From the NCBI GenBank assembly GCA_024698715.1, contig JAILRA010000029.1, forward strand, positions 1 to 64,000: DNA of 64,000 bases, given 5' to 3'. Every line of letters begins with the position of its first letter. Within the stretch, counting starts at the first letter, position 1. Below the pieces are notes generated by a model. That model was not told where the DNA came from. It worked only from the letters and a program-made list of their open reading frames with translations, and did not search any database. The stretch is from Lachnospiraceae bacterium (GTDB lineage: Bacteria; Bacillota; Clostridia; Lachnospirales; Lachnospiraceae). Shown piece after piece: positions 26,545 through 34,965 of this stretch. Both the position numbers and the translations under genes were made by a program.

Positions 26545-27384
26545 ATGTGGATATTGCTTGTTCTTCTTTACGGCTTTTTAAAAGGCGGAAGAGAGATCGT
26601 AAAGAAGAAATCTCTTGAAAAGAATACAGTTATTGAGGTTTTGATCCTTTATACTTTGCTTTCGTTTATTTTTGTGCTTCCGGGTGCAAAAAATGCGATG
26701 AGCGTGGATTTCAGATTTCTTATACCGATCGCGTTCAAATCGCTCTTAATTTTTATCGCGTGGATACTTTCGTTTAAAGCCATAAAACAGATGCCGGTAA
26801 GTCTTTACGGAATAATCGATCTTTCGCGTGTCGTGTTTGCGTCCGTGCTAGGGATCATTGTTCTTCGGGAGAAGATGACTCTTACGACTTTTATCGGTTC
26901 GGTTCTTGTATGTATAGGTGTACTTTTATGTGAGAGAAAAAAGAATCTTAAAGAAGAAAAAGTCAGCTTTAAGATTGTAACCTTTACGATGATATCAGCT
27001 CTTTTTAACGCTATTTCGGGCGTCATGGATAAAATACTGACCAAAAGCGTTACAAGTACACAGCTTCAGTTCTGGTACATGCTGTTTCTGGTTCTCTATT
27101 ACGTGATATATATTATCGTTACAAGAGAAAAGATAAACTTTAAAAGCGCCCTTAAAAACTACTGGATCTGGATACTTGCGATAATGTTCGTGATCGGTGA
27201 CAAGGCACTTTTTATAGCAAACGCAATGCCCGAATCCAGAGTGACCGTTATGACGCTCATAAAGCAATGCTGCTGCATTGTGACCATACTGGCCGGTAAA
27301 TTCGTCTTCAAGGAAAAGAAGATCGCATATAAACTTGTATGTGCGATGATCGTTATTGCAGGAATAGCCATAGCGATAATATAA
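26545..27384 (+). CDS. EamA/DMT-family transporter
   Basis: A 279-residue membrane protein with about ten hydrophobic segments in two halves, typical of the drug/metabolite transporter superfamily. The first-half segment around LYGIIDLSRVVFASVLGIIVLREKMT and the second-half counterpart TLIKQCCCIVTILAGKFVFKEKK are the two EamA repeats. The substrate cannot be predicted. GAGG precedes the ATG by seven to eight bases; dtd follows 31 bases later. Confidence 0.88.
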   Translation: MWILLVLLYGFLKGGREIVKKKSLEKNTVIEVLILYTLLSFIFVLPGAKNAMSVDFRFLIPIAFKSLLIFIAWILSFKAIKQMPVSLYGIIDLSRVVFASVLGIIVLREKMTLTTFIGSVLVCIGVLLCERKKNLKEEKVSFKIVTFTMISALFNAISGVMDKILTKSVTSTQLQFWYMLFLVLYYVIYIIVTREKINFKSALKNYWIWILAIMFVIGDKALFIANAMPESRVTVMTLIKQCCCIVTILAGKFVFKEKKIAYKLVCAMIVIAGIAIAII

Positions 27385-27415
27385 TTAATGCATTAAAGAA
27401 GAAGGGACAAAGACA

Positions 27416-27862
27416 ATGAGATTTGTTATCCAGAGAGTGACCAAAGCAAGCGTAAAAGTAGACGGAGAGACGGTCGGAAAGATCGATCGCGGATTTCTGG
27501 TGCTTATAGGTGTTTCCAACGAAGACACGAAGGAAATAGCAGACAAAATGATAAAGAAACTCCTTGGAATGAGAATATTTGAGGATGAGAACGGCAAGAC
27601 GAATCTTTCGCTCGATGATGTGAACGGAGAACTCCTTCTGATCTCGCAGTTTACTCTATATGCCGATTGCAGGAAAGGCAACAGACCTTCATTTACGAAT
27701 GCGGGCGGACCGGATATGGCTAATGAACTGTATGAATATATTATTTCGGAGTGTGAAAAAGCAGGTAAAGAAGTTCAAAAGGGAATTTTCGGTGCCGATA
27801 TGAAGGTCGAACTTTTGAATGACGGACCGTTTACGATCGTTCTTGACTCGGATGATTTATGA
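27416..27862 (+). CDS. dtd: D-aminoacyl-tRNA deacylase
   Basis: A 148-residue homodimeric proofreading enzyme that removes D-amino acids (and Gly from tRNA-Ala) from tRNA. Both family signatures are visible: SQFTLYAD in the middle and NDGPFTI near the C-terminus, which forms the cross-subunit Gly-Pro motif. The start MRFVIQRV is canonical, and AAGGGA lies upstream. Confidence 0.97.
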   Translation: MRFVIQRVTKASVKVDGETVGKIDRGFLVLIGVSNEDTKEIADKMIKKLLGMRIFEDENGKTNLSLDDVNGELLLISQFTLYADCRKGNRPSFTNAGGPDMANELYEYIISECEKAGKEVQKGIFGADMKVELLNDGPFTIVLDSDDL

Positions 27863-27943
27863 TTCAGAGGAAGTCCCGAAAGGCATTTCGGTAGTGTAAA
27901 GGGAACTATGAAATAACTGAGGCATTTCCATAAGGAAAAAAAT

Positions 27944-28489
27944 ATGGATAAAAAAGAATTAAGAAAAAAATATACGGAAATAAGAAAGAATATAGGCATC
28001 GAAGACAGAAAACATAAATCGGAGCTTATTGTAAAGGAACTGACCGATCTGATCAACAAAGATAAATACGAAGCGATCCTTTTGTATGCGCCTTTGGAAT
28101 ACGAACAGGATGTTCTGCCTGTTTATGATCTTTGTCGAAAGGAGAATACCGTATGTTTTCCGAGAGTGAACGGGAATGAGATGGATTTTTTCATTGTCGA
28201 TAGTTTATCCGAACTGGAAAAAGGGAGTTTCGGCGTGCGTGAACCGAAGAAAGAATGCAGAGCACTTGAATATAAAGACGATGCAAGATATCTTGTCGTT
28301 GTACCCGGAACGGTTTTTGATAAGAACGGATTCAGGATAGGGTACGGAAAAGGGTATTACGATTCCTTTTTTGCCGCTCACGAAGGAAAGAATTTCTTTA
28401 AGATCGGAATATGTTTTGATGAGTGCCTGATCGATGACTTTCCTCATGAAACTCAGGATGTTTCGGTTGACATGATTATAAGCTCATAG
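27944..28489 (+). CDS. 5-formyltetrahydrofolate cyclo-ligase
   Basis: A 181-residue enzyme converting 5-formyl-THF to 5,10-methenyl-THF with ATP. The N-terminal KKELRKKYTEIRKN, the central PRVNGNEMDFF and the C-terminal glycine/tyrosine motif GYGKGYYDSF are diagnostic. The ribosome binding site AAGGA is about ten bases upstream. It stands 80 bases after dtd; that gap contains a short CCGAAA/TTTCGG hairpin. Confidence 0.94.
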   Translation: MDKKELRKKYTEIRKNIGIEDRKHKSELIVKELTDLINKDKYEAILLYAPLEYEQDVLPVYDLCRKENTVCFPRVNGNEMDFFIVDSLSELEKGSFGVREPKKECRALEYKDDARYLVVVPGTVFDKNGFRIGYGKGYYDSFFAAHEGKNFFKIGICFDECLIDDFPHETQDVSVDMIISS

Positions 28490-28583
28490 ATACCGGATCT
28501 AAACTGAAAATTTTGGTCGTTGGATTATTTGAAATACAAGGAAAAGATCATTTTCAAAGCATTGAACAGGGTTCAGATTTTGT

Positions 28584-28643
28584 TTGTAATGATGGACAAA
28601 ATTTGATAAAATATACATATGAATTTATAAATAAATTTCATAT
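28584..28643 (+). promoter_or_regulatory. Promoter with a 5'-terminal hairpin before the beta-CASP gene
   Basis: TTGTAA (28584-28589), 17-base spacer and TAAAAT (28607-28612) predict a transcript starting near 28618. An inverted repeat, ATATGAATTTAT (28617-28628) with ATAAATTTCATAT (28631-28643, one bulge), would then form a hairpin at the very 5' end of the mRNA, directly before the G-run ribosome binding site (28647-28655). Confidence 0.5.
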
Positions 28644-28666
28644 TTAAGGGGGGGGCAAAATTAAAT

Positions 28667-30271
28667 ATGAGACTTCATTTTATCGGGGCGGATCACGAGG
28701 TAACCGGAAGCTGTCACTGCCTGGAAGCATGCGGGAGATGGATTCTGATCGACTATGGTATGGAGCAGGGCATCAATGTTTATGAAAATGCCGAGCTTCC
28801 GTGCGCGGAATGTGATATAGATTATGTATTCCTTACACATGCGCACATTGACCATACGGGACTTCTGCCTCTTTTATATTCCAAAGGATTCAAGGGCAAA
28901 GTTATTGCAACGGAAGCCACAAGGGATCTTTGCAGCATAATGTTAAGAGACTGTGCGCACATTCAGATGCAGGAAGCTGAATGGAAGAGCAGAAAAGCCA
29001 AAAGAGGCGCAAAGGATTTTGATGTTAAACCTTTGTACACGATGGAAGATGCAGAGGGTATCATAAGAAAGATCCTTCCTTTTGCATACAATGCTCAATA
29101 CGATCTTTGCGACGGCATTCAATTCAGATTTACGGATGTCGGTCATCTGCTGGGTTCTTCGAGTATAGAGATCTGGATCACCGAAGGCGACGAGACCAGA
29201 AAAATAGTATTCTCGGGAGACCTTGGTAATGTTAACGATCCCATATTGAAGGATCCGTCATTTACCGAAGAGGCCGATTATGTCGTAATGGAATCCACTT
29301 ACGGCGACAGATATCATTCCAAGGACAGACCCGATTATGTTCTTGAACTTGCAGATGTTATTCAGAAAACATTTGACCGTGGCGGAAATGTCGTTATTCC
29401 TTCTTTTGCGGTGGGCAGAACGCAGGAAATGCTTTATTTCTTAAGACAGATCAAAGCAGAGGAACTGATCAAAGGTCACGAGGATTTCAAAGTATTTGTA
29501 GACTCGCCTCTGGCTGTGGAAGCAACTGAAGTATTCCAGAAGAATATTTATAACTGTTTCTCGGATCAGGCAATGGAACTTGTTAGACAGGGGATCAACC
29601 CGCTTCTTTTCCCGGGACTTAACCTTACCATTACATCCGAAGAATCAAAGGAAATAAATTTTGACCCCGAACCCAAAGTGATCATTTCAGCATCGGGTAT
29701 GTGCGAGGCGGGACGTATAAGACACCATTTGAAACATAACCTCTGGCGAGAAGAGTGTACGATTCTTTTCGTAGGATATCAGGCAGTCGGAACGCTCGGA
29801 CGAATTCTCGTTGACGGTGTCGATGAGGTCAAACTTTTCGGTGAACCGATCGAAGTTAATGCACATATCGAAGTTCTTGCCGGAATGAGCGGACATGCCG
29901 ATAAGGGCGGTCTTATCGAATGGGTAAGCGCATTTAAAAAGAAACCTAACAAAGTATTTATCGTTCACGGCGAAGATTCCGTCTGCAATATATTTGCGGA
30001 CTGTCTTAAGGATGAATACGGTTTTGATACATATGCTCCGTTCTCGGGTACCATATATGATCTTATGGCAGACGAGATAGAGTACGAGGCATATCCGAAG
30101 CCTGTCGAAAAGAAGGATCCGACGAAGAGAGTTACGGAAGTATTTGCACGTCTTCTTGCAGCAGGAAACAGACTGCTTCAGGTTATCGAAAGAAATCAGG
30201 GTGGAGCAAACAAAGACCTTGCAAAATTTGCGGATCAGATCAACTCGCTGTGTGATAAATGGGACAGATAG
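28667..30271 (+). CDS. Beta-CASP metallo-beta-lactamase RNase-like protein
   Basis: A 534-residue protein of the MBL-fold RNA-processing family (CPSF73/YSH1-like group). The metal motif HAHIDHTG (58-65), the later His in DVGHLLGSSS and Asp in FSGDLGN, the beta-CASP domain (SFAVGRTQEML ... SPLAVEATEVF ... SASGMCEAGRI) and the C-terminal VHGE and GHADKGGL segments are in order. Such enzymes are endo- or 5'-exoribonucleases; it lacks the extra RNase J C-terminal domain, so it is not standard RNase J. The last ~60 residues are helical. A strong terminator follows. Confidence 0.93.
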   Translation: MRLHFIGADHEVTGSCHCLEACGRWILIDYGMEQGINVYENAELPCAECDIDYVFLTHAHIDHTGLLPLLYSKGFKGKVIATEATRDLCSIMLRDCAHIQMQEAEWKSRKAKRGAKDFDVKPLYTMEDAEGIIRKILPFAYNAQYDLCDGIQFRFTDVGHLLGSSSIEIWITEGDETRKIVFSGDLGNVNDPILKDPSFTEEADYVVMESTYGDRYHSKDRPDYVLELADVIQKTFDRGGNVVIPSFAVGRTQEMLYFLRQIKAEELIKGHEDFKVFVDSPLAVEATEVFQKNIYNCFSDQAMELVRQGINPLLFPGLNLTITSEESKEINFDPEPKVIISASGMCEAGRIRHHLKHNLWREECTILFVGYQAVGTLGRILVDGVDEVKLFGEPIEVNAHIEVLAGMSGHADKGGLIEWVSAFKKKPNKVFIVHGEDSVCNIFADCLKDEYGFDTYAPFSGTIYDLMADEIEYEAYPKPVEKKDPTKRVTEVFARLLAAGNRLLQVIERNQGGANKDLAKFADQINSLCDKWDR

Positions 30272-30294
30272 TTTAAAAGCTCATACAATAAGTC

Positions 30295-30340
30295 AACAAA
30301 AAAGGTATCGGTCAGGGATATTGACCGGTACCTTTTGTTC
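30295..30340. terminator. Bidirectional terminator
   Basis: AACAAAAAAGGTA-CGGTCA pairs with TGACCGGTACCTTTTGTT; both arms are flanked by A- or T-runs, so it can end the beta-CASP transcript and the leftward DUF6062 transcript. Confidence 0.9.
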
Positions 30341-30384
30341 GTGTTTATGATTTGGAAATTTGTATTTATGATCTTAGAATTGTT

Positions 30385-31152
30385 TTATTTCTTCTGCTGA
30401 TAAACGGGGTCTGCGGGATATCCGCCTTTAAGCTTCTGCATACCGCGCTGGATGGCATCCTTGGAGTTCTTCCAATCCGCATCTTTATTCCTGTAATCGT
30501 ATTTTTCGATAAGCCATGAAACATCTTCCTGAAGTCTGTCCATATTTGACTGCATTAAAGGGAAGAGCATATTGAAAAAATCTTCTTTCTGTTTGTCATT
30601 GAGTCTTGTTTCGGCTGCTTCACAGACATCTCCGAAATGCGTCAGGCAGAATCCTTTGGATTTTTTGATCTTTTCTGCGAATTCGGGATCTTTTTTATAC
30701 ATAACGAAAAAAGTGTCCAGATATCTTTCGTACATTTCTTTGAAAGAATTGCAGATATAACAGGATTCCTCTTTGTTTTTTACCCATGCGGCAACCGAGT
30801 TTTTCATTTCGGCACTTGAAGATTTGCTGAATTTGGCCATAATGGATGTTTTGCCGGGTTTGTATGAATTCACGGCTTCCTTCATCTGGCTTCTCATTTC
30901 CATATAGTGAGTCTTTAAGATCCAGGCATTTCCGAGTGTGTTGCCGTAATCGAACATTTTTTTGAAATGCATTCTGCAAAAACCTGCTTTATCGGTCTTT
31001 TCGCGCATATCTGCTTCCATGTATGACGAGCCCGAACCAAGGACCAGATCGAGCAGATCCTGTTCAACGTCTCTTTCGACGAAACAGAAGGGACATTCGT
31101 CGCCTGCATTTACGGCATCGTTCATGGGAATTGTATAGAGTTTTTCTTTCAT
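30385..31152 (-). CDS. DUF6062 family protein with a duplicated CxxC / GFCxxHF cysteine-histidine module
   Basis: A 255-residue soluble protein of a family found in Lachnospiraceae and relatives, function unknown. It has two copies of one pattern: ECPFC near residue 20 followed by GFCRMHF near 58, and SCYIC near 132 followed by GFCLTHF near 168. Each CxxC...CxxxH set is a plausible zinc site, so the chain looks like an internal duplication. The rest is helical and charged. It reads leftward into the shared terminator. A ribosome binding site GGAGG is nine bases upstream. No function should be assigned. Confidence 0.82.
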   Translation of the reverse strand: MKEKLYTIPMNDAVNAGDECPFCFVERDVEQDLLDLVLGSGSSYMEADMREKTDKAGFCRMHFKKMFDYGNTLGNAWILKTHYMEMRSQMKEAVNSYKPGKTSIMAKFSKSSSAEMKNSVAAWVKNKEESCYICNSFKEMYERYLDTFFVMYKKDPEFAEKIKKSKGFCLTHFGDVCEAAETRLNDKQKEDFFNMLFPLMQSNMDRLQEDVSWLIEKYDYRNKDADWKNSKDAIQRGMQKLKGGYPADPVYQQKK

Positions 31153-31232
31153 TTATATCCTCCGGAAAATAAATTGAATTACATTTATATATTTTATCAA
31201 TCTAATGCTGTAAGTGTCAAACATGGGTTAAC

Positions 31233-31261
31233 TTGTCAAACAGTGTGAATAATGGTATAAT
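31233..31261 (+). promoter_or_regulatory. Promoter for hom
   Basis: TTGTCA (31233-31238), 17-base spacer, TATAAT (31256-31261), 42 bases before the start. The nonamer TGTCAAACA occurs at 31215-31223 and again at 31234-31242, overlapping the -35; this 19-base-spaced pair could be an operator. Confidence 0.78.
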
Positions 31262-31302
31262 TTTTGTTGTTTTGGCATTCTTTTGTCATAAAGGAGATAA
31301 TT

Positions 31303-32523
31303 ATGATAAGTGTTGCAGTTATGGGCTACGGTACCGTTGGAAGCGGTGTTGTGGAAATAATCGAAAAAAACAAAAAAGAAGTGGGTGAAAAATCCAAGGA
31401 TGAGGTGGGAGTCAAGTACATACTCGATCTGAGAGAATTTCCCGGCGATCCTTATGAAGATAAAGTTATTCACGATTTTGACATCATAGCAAACGATCCC
31501 GAAGTGGATATCGTTGTTGAAGCCATGGGCGGAATCGATATTGCATATAAGTATACAAAAGGCGCTTTGTTAAAAGGAAAGAGTGTATGTACTTCCAATA
31601 AGGCGGTTGTGGCTGAACACGGCCCCGAACTTTTGCAGATCGCCCGTGAAAATAACTGCTCTTATCTTTTCGAAGCCAGCGTCGGAGGAGGTATACCTAT
31701 CCTTCGTCCTTTGAATACAAGCTTTACAGGCGAACATATCGAAGAGATTACCGGTATCCTGAACGGCACGACAAACTATATGCTTACGAAGATGGATGAA
31801 GAAGGCAGAGAATATGATGATGTATTAAAGGAAGCACAGGATAAGGGCTATGCGGAACGCAATCCCGAAGCCGATGTCTGCGGACATGATGCATGCAGAA
31901 AGATAGCGATCCTTACATCGCTCGGAAGTGGAAAAACGGTTTATTACAAGGATATCCGCACGGAAGGTATCACACAGATAGATAAAAAAGATTTTGAATA
32001 TGCTAAGAAACTTAACGGCTCCATCAAACTTCTCGGATTAAGCCGTGATGTTGACGGAAAGATCCTTGCGATAGTTGCTCCTTTCATTGTAAGCGACAAG
32101 AGTCCTCTTTATGCAGTAAGAGGCGTGTTTAATGCGATCATGGTCAAGGGAAACATGGTCGGCAATACAATGTTTTACGGACAGGGTGCCGGAAAGCTTG
32201 CTACAGCCAGTGCGATAGTTGCCGACATTGTGGACTGTGCACTCAATAAGGGAAAGACGATCGACTGCACATGGAAGAGTGAAAAGGCTCAGATGGTAGA
32301 TGATCGCGAAAAAGTATTTGAGTACTTCGTACGTGTAAAGAAAGATGCATTCGCTGAATTGTCCGAATGTCTGGGAATCAGGGAAAAGATTACGATCGAT
32401 ACGGCAGATGACGAGATCGGATTTGTCAGTGCTGCGGTTTCGGAAGATAAGTTTTTTGAAGCAAAAGACAAATATTCGAATTCGATGATTAATTATATCC
32501 GAATACTGGATACAGAGAATTGA
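31303..32523 (+). CDS. hom: Homoserine dehydrogenase
   Basis: A 406-residue NAD(P)-dependent enzyme reducing aspartate semialdehyde to homoserine, the branch point to threonine and methionine. N-terminal Rossmann motif GYGTVGSGVV, then TSNKAVVAEHG and the catalytic-domain block FEASVGGGIPILRPL ... ILNGTTNYMLTKM. The C-terminus is somewhat short compared with ~430-residue homologues but still has an ACT-like end (EYFVRVKKDAFAELSECLG). AAAGGAGA is eight bases before ATG 31303; the in-frame ATG at 31264 has no such signal. It is followed 27 bases later by the ApgM-like gene and then by aspartokinase. Confidence 0.96.
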   Translation: MISVAVMGYGTVGSGVVEIIEKNKKEVGEKSKDEVGVKYILDLREFPGDPYEDKVIHDFDIIANDPEVDIVVEAMGGIDIAYKYTKGALLKGKSVCTSNKAVVAEHGPELLQIARENNCSYLFEASVGGGIPILRPLNTSFTGEHIEEITGILNGTTNYMLTKMDEEGREYDDVLKEAQDKGYAERNPEADVCGHDACRKIAILTSLGSGKTVYYKDIRTEGITQIDKKDFEYAKKLNGSIKLLGLSRDVDGKILAIVAPFIVSDKSPLYAVRGVFNAIMVKGNMVGNTMFYGQGAGKLATASAIVADIVDCALNKGKTIDCTWKSEKAQMVDDREKVFEYFVRVKKDAFAELSECLGIREKITIDTADDEIGFVSAAVSEDKFFEAKDKYSNSMINYIRILDTEN

Positions 32524-32550
32524 CGATTTGTACAGGATGGGTAAAAAACG

Positions 32551-33318
32551 ATGAAGTATGTTGTATTGCTTTGTGAGGGGATGTCTGACGAACCTTTGGA
32601 CGAACTTGAGGGAAGAACTCCTTTGGCTGTAGCCAAATCGTCGCATATGGATACTCTGGCCAGAGTGTCTGAAGTCGGAATGGTTCATACCATACCCAAG
32701 GGGGTGGAGATCAATTCCGGAACGGCTTATCTCGCCATACTCGGATACGATCCGGCTAACAAAGAGAATTCCGAAGAAGAAAGTTCGCTTTTGGATGATT
32801 TTTACACCAAAACCGGCAAAAGGGCTGCTGTTGTTTCCGCAGACGAAAATATAAAGAAGATTTCTGAAGCGGTTAATATAAAATATATGGCTGTTGAAGG
32901 TGCGACCGGCGGATTAAATACCAATTACGGCGGTAAAAAGGATGCAGCGATCGCGGCTCTTTTTGAAGAAGACATGGATATGGTATTCGTTCATGTTAAA
33001 GCACTTGACGAGGCCAGCAGACAGAAAAGCCTTGATAAAAAAATCCAGGGCATAGAAAGCATTGACGCTTATCTGGTCGGTCCTCTTATGGAAGAGATCC
33101 AGGGAAGGGACGTTGAATTCAGAGTGCTTGTCATGCCGGATTTTCCGACCTATGTCAGAATGGGTGACGCCACATCGGATGCGGTTCCCTATATGCTTTA
33201 TGATTCAGGGATCGAGGTAGAGGGCAGTCAGTGTTACAGCGAAAAATCGGCCAAGGAATCGGGCAATTATTTTGATGACGGCAATCAGTTGCTCAGCCAT
33301 CTTTTGGAAGAAGAATAG
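32551..33318 (+). CDS. Shortened, metal-ligand-poor relative of ApgM / proposed homoserine kinase
   Basis: A 255-residue protein of the alkaline-phosphatase-fold family containing cofactor-independent phosphoglycerate mutase (ApgM) and the TIGR02535 proposed homoserine kinases, normally about 400 residues. The N-terminus (LLCEGMSDEPLDEL, NSGTAYLAILGYDP) and C-terminus (VEGATGGLNTNYGGKKDAAI, PDFPTYVRMGDATSD) align well, but about 150 residues between them are missing. The ligand Asp of GDGMAD is Glu, and the His residues of DEAGHEGD, PDHPTP and RTHT are Arg, Phe and Ala. The frame is intact and the gene sits between hom and aspartokinase. A catalytic role looks doubtful; a structural or regulatory role is possible. 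Confidence 0.8.
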   Translation: MKYVVLLCEGMSDEPLDELEGRTPLAVAKSSHMDTLARVSEVGMVHTIPKGVEINSGTAYLAILGYDPANKENSEEESSLLDDFYTKTGKRAAVVSADENIKKISEAVNIKYMAVEGATGGLNTNYGGKKDAAIAALFEEDMDMVFVHVKALDEASRQKSLDKKIQGIESIDAYLVGPLMEEIQGRDVEFRVLVMPDFPTYVRMGDATSDAVPYMLYDSGIEVEGSQCYSEKSAKESGNYFDDGNQLLSHLLEEE

Positions 33319-33422
33319 AATAATATCGAAAGCAAATAAAGTTTTTGTTGAAAAATAAAAAAACTCGCATTAAAATAATGATGTTTTGGGGTTATACATT
33401 CTAAATTTTTTAGGAGGAAAAA

Positions 33423-34631
33423 ATGTTAGTTGTTAAGAAATTCGGCGGCACATCCGTAGCCAACAAAGAAAGAATTTACAACGTGGCACGTCGTTGCATC
33501 GAAGATTACAATGCCGGCAATGATGTTGTAGTTATACTTTCGGCTATGGGCAAGATGACTGACGAACTCATCGAAAAAGCCAAAGATATTAATCCCAATC
33601 CGTCAAAAAGAGAAATGGATATGCTCCTTACCGTAGGCGAACAGACCAGTGTTGCTCTTATGGCAATGGCAATGGCCAATCTCGGAGTTCCCGCAATAAG
33701 CCTTAATGCATTTCAGGTTGCAATGCACACCACATCCAATTACGGTAATGCAAGACTTAAAAGAATCGACACAGAAAGAATCAATCATGAGATCGAGAGC
33801 CGTAAGATCGTTATAATCACCGGCTTTCAGGGAATCAACAAATATGATGATTATACAACGCTCGGAAGAGGCGGTTCGGATACTACCGCAGTTGCCATAG
33901 CAGCAGCTCTTCGTGCGGACAAGTGTGAAATATATACCGATGTGGACGGTGTTTATACTGCCGATCCCAGAATCGTTAACAAAGCAAGAAAACTCGATGA
34001 GATCACATATGACGAAATGCTTGACCTTGCAACACTCGGTGCCGGAGTACTTCATAACCGTTCCGTTGAAATGGCCAAGAAATACGGAGTTACTTTGGTA
34101 GTTCGTTCTTCACTTACCAATGAAGAGGGAACAATCGTTAAGGAGGATGTTAAAGTGGAAAAAATGTTGGTTAGCGGCGTAGCCGTTGATAAAAATGCTG
34201 AAAGAATTTCTATTATCGGTCTTGAAGACAAGCCCGGAACTGCTTTCAGAGTATTTGATGCTCTTGCAAAGGCTAATATAAATGTTGATATGATCCTTCA
34301 GTCCGTAGGACGTGACAATACAAAGGATATTTCATTTACCGTTGACGGTACATTCGGTGACGACGCTCTGAAAGTACTTGAGGAAAACAAAGCAAGACTT
34401 AAATATCAGAATATAGATATGGAAAAGAATGTCTGCAAGGTTTCCATAGTAGGTGCCGGAATGATGTCCAATCCCGGAGTTGCCGCAAAGATGTTTGAGT
34501 GTCTCTACAACGAACATATCAATATCAAGATGATCTCAACATCCGAGATCAGAGTTACGGTTCTTATCGATACAAAGGATGCCGAGAGAGCAGCTAATGC
34601 GATCCATGATATCTTCGGTCTTGACGAATAA
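33423..34631 (+). CDS. lysC: Aspartate kinase
   Basis: A 402-residue amino-acid kinase with C-terminal ACT domains, first step of the lysine, threonine and methionine pathways. The N-terminal KKFGGTSVA, the TLGRGGSDTTAVAIAAAL nucleotide loop and YTDVDGVYTADPRIV are typical. The ACT pair begins near residue 260 (ISIIGLEDKPGTAFRVFDAL and VSIVGAGMMSNPGVAAKMF), giving allosteric control by an end-product amino acid. GGAGG precedes the ATG. The specific isozyme (Lys- or Thr-sensitive) cannot be told. It closes the hom cluster and is followed by a bidirectional terminator. Confidence 0.95.
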   Translation: MLVVKKFGGTSVANKERIYNVARRCIEDYNAGNDVVVILSAMGKMTDELIEKAKDINPNPSKREMDMLLTVGEQTSVALMAMAMANLGVPAISLNAFQVAMHTTSNYGNARLKRIDTERINHEIESRKIVIITGFQGINKYDDYTTLGRGGSDTTAVAIAAALRADKCEIYTDVDGVYTADPRIVNKARKLDEITYDEMLDLATLGAGVLHNRSVEMAKKYGVTLVVRSSLTNEEGTIVKEDVKVEKMLVSGVAVDKNAERISIIGLEDKPGTAFRVFDALAKANINVDMILQSVGRDNTKDISFTVDGTFGDDALKVLEENKARLKYQNIDMEKNVCKVSIVGAGMMSNPGVAAKMFECLYNEHINIKMISTSEIRVTVLIDTKDAERAANAIHDIFGLDE

Positions 34632-34676
34632 TATAAACGGAAATTTATGAATCGTGTTTAATATTACAGGGTAAAC

Positions 34677-34713
34677 AAAAGGCGGGTGAAATTTCTTTCA
34701 CGCCGCCTTTTTA
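34677..34713. terminator. Bidirectional terminator
   Basis: AAAAGGCGGGTGAAA pairs with TTTCACGCCGCCTTTTT (one bulged G), followed by T-rich sequence on one side and an A-run on the other; it separates aspartokinase from the leftward RHH gene. Confidence 0.9.
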
Positions 34714-34742
34714 GGTTTCTCTATGTTTTTACTTGATAAGTA

Positions 34743-34931
34743 TTATTTGTTTTTATCGGAGCCCTTACGTTTCCGTACCGCTTCCGACAACAGATATTCA
34801 ATCTGTCCGTTTATGGATCTGAAATCGTCTTCCGCCCAGGCTGCGAGTTCATTGTGAAGTGACGGGGAAAGGCGAAGCAGTATTTGTTTTTTCTCCTGAG
34901 GTTTGTTGTCGTTGTTCTTTTCATTAGCCAT
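34743..34931 (-). CDS. Small ribbon-helix-helix (Arc/MetJ-type) DNA-binding protein
   Basis: A 62-residue protein. The core QILLRLSPSLHNELAAWAEDD followed by SINGQIEYLLSEAVRKRK fits the ribbon-helix-helix fold: a short beta strand that enters the DNA major groove, then two helices. Of two ATGs, the second (ending 34931) has AAAGGTG six bases upstream. It is the second gene of a leftward unit with the SPFH gene (34-base gap). Small RHH proteins usually repress their own operon; three GATATC-type iterons lie at the operon promoter. A role as antitoxin is possible, but no toxin gene is adjacent. Confidence 0.82.
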   Translation of the reverse strand: MANEKNNDNKPQEKKQILLRLSPSLHNELAAWAEDDFRSINGQIEYLLSEAVRKRKGSDKNK

Positions 34932-34965
34932 AGCATTCACCTTTACCTAACCGAACAGTGAAATC

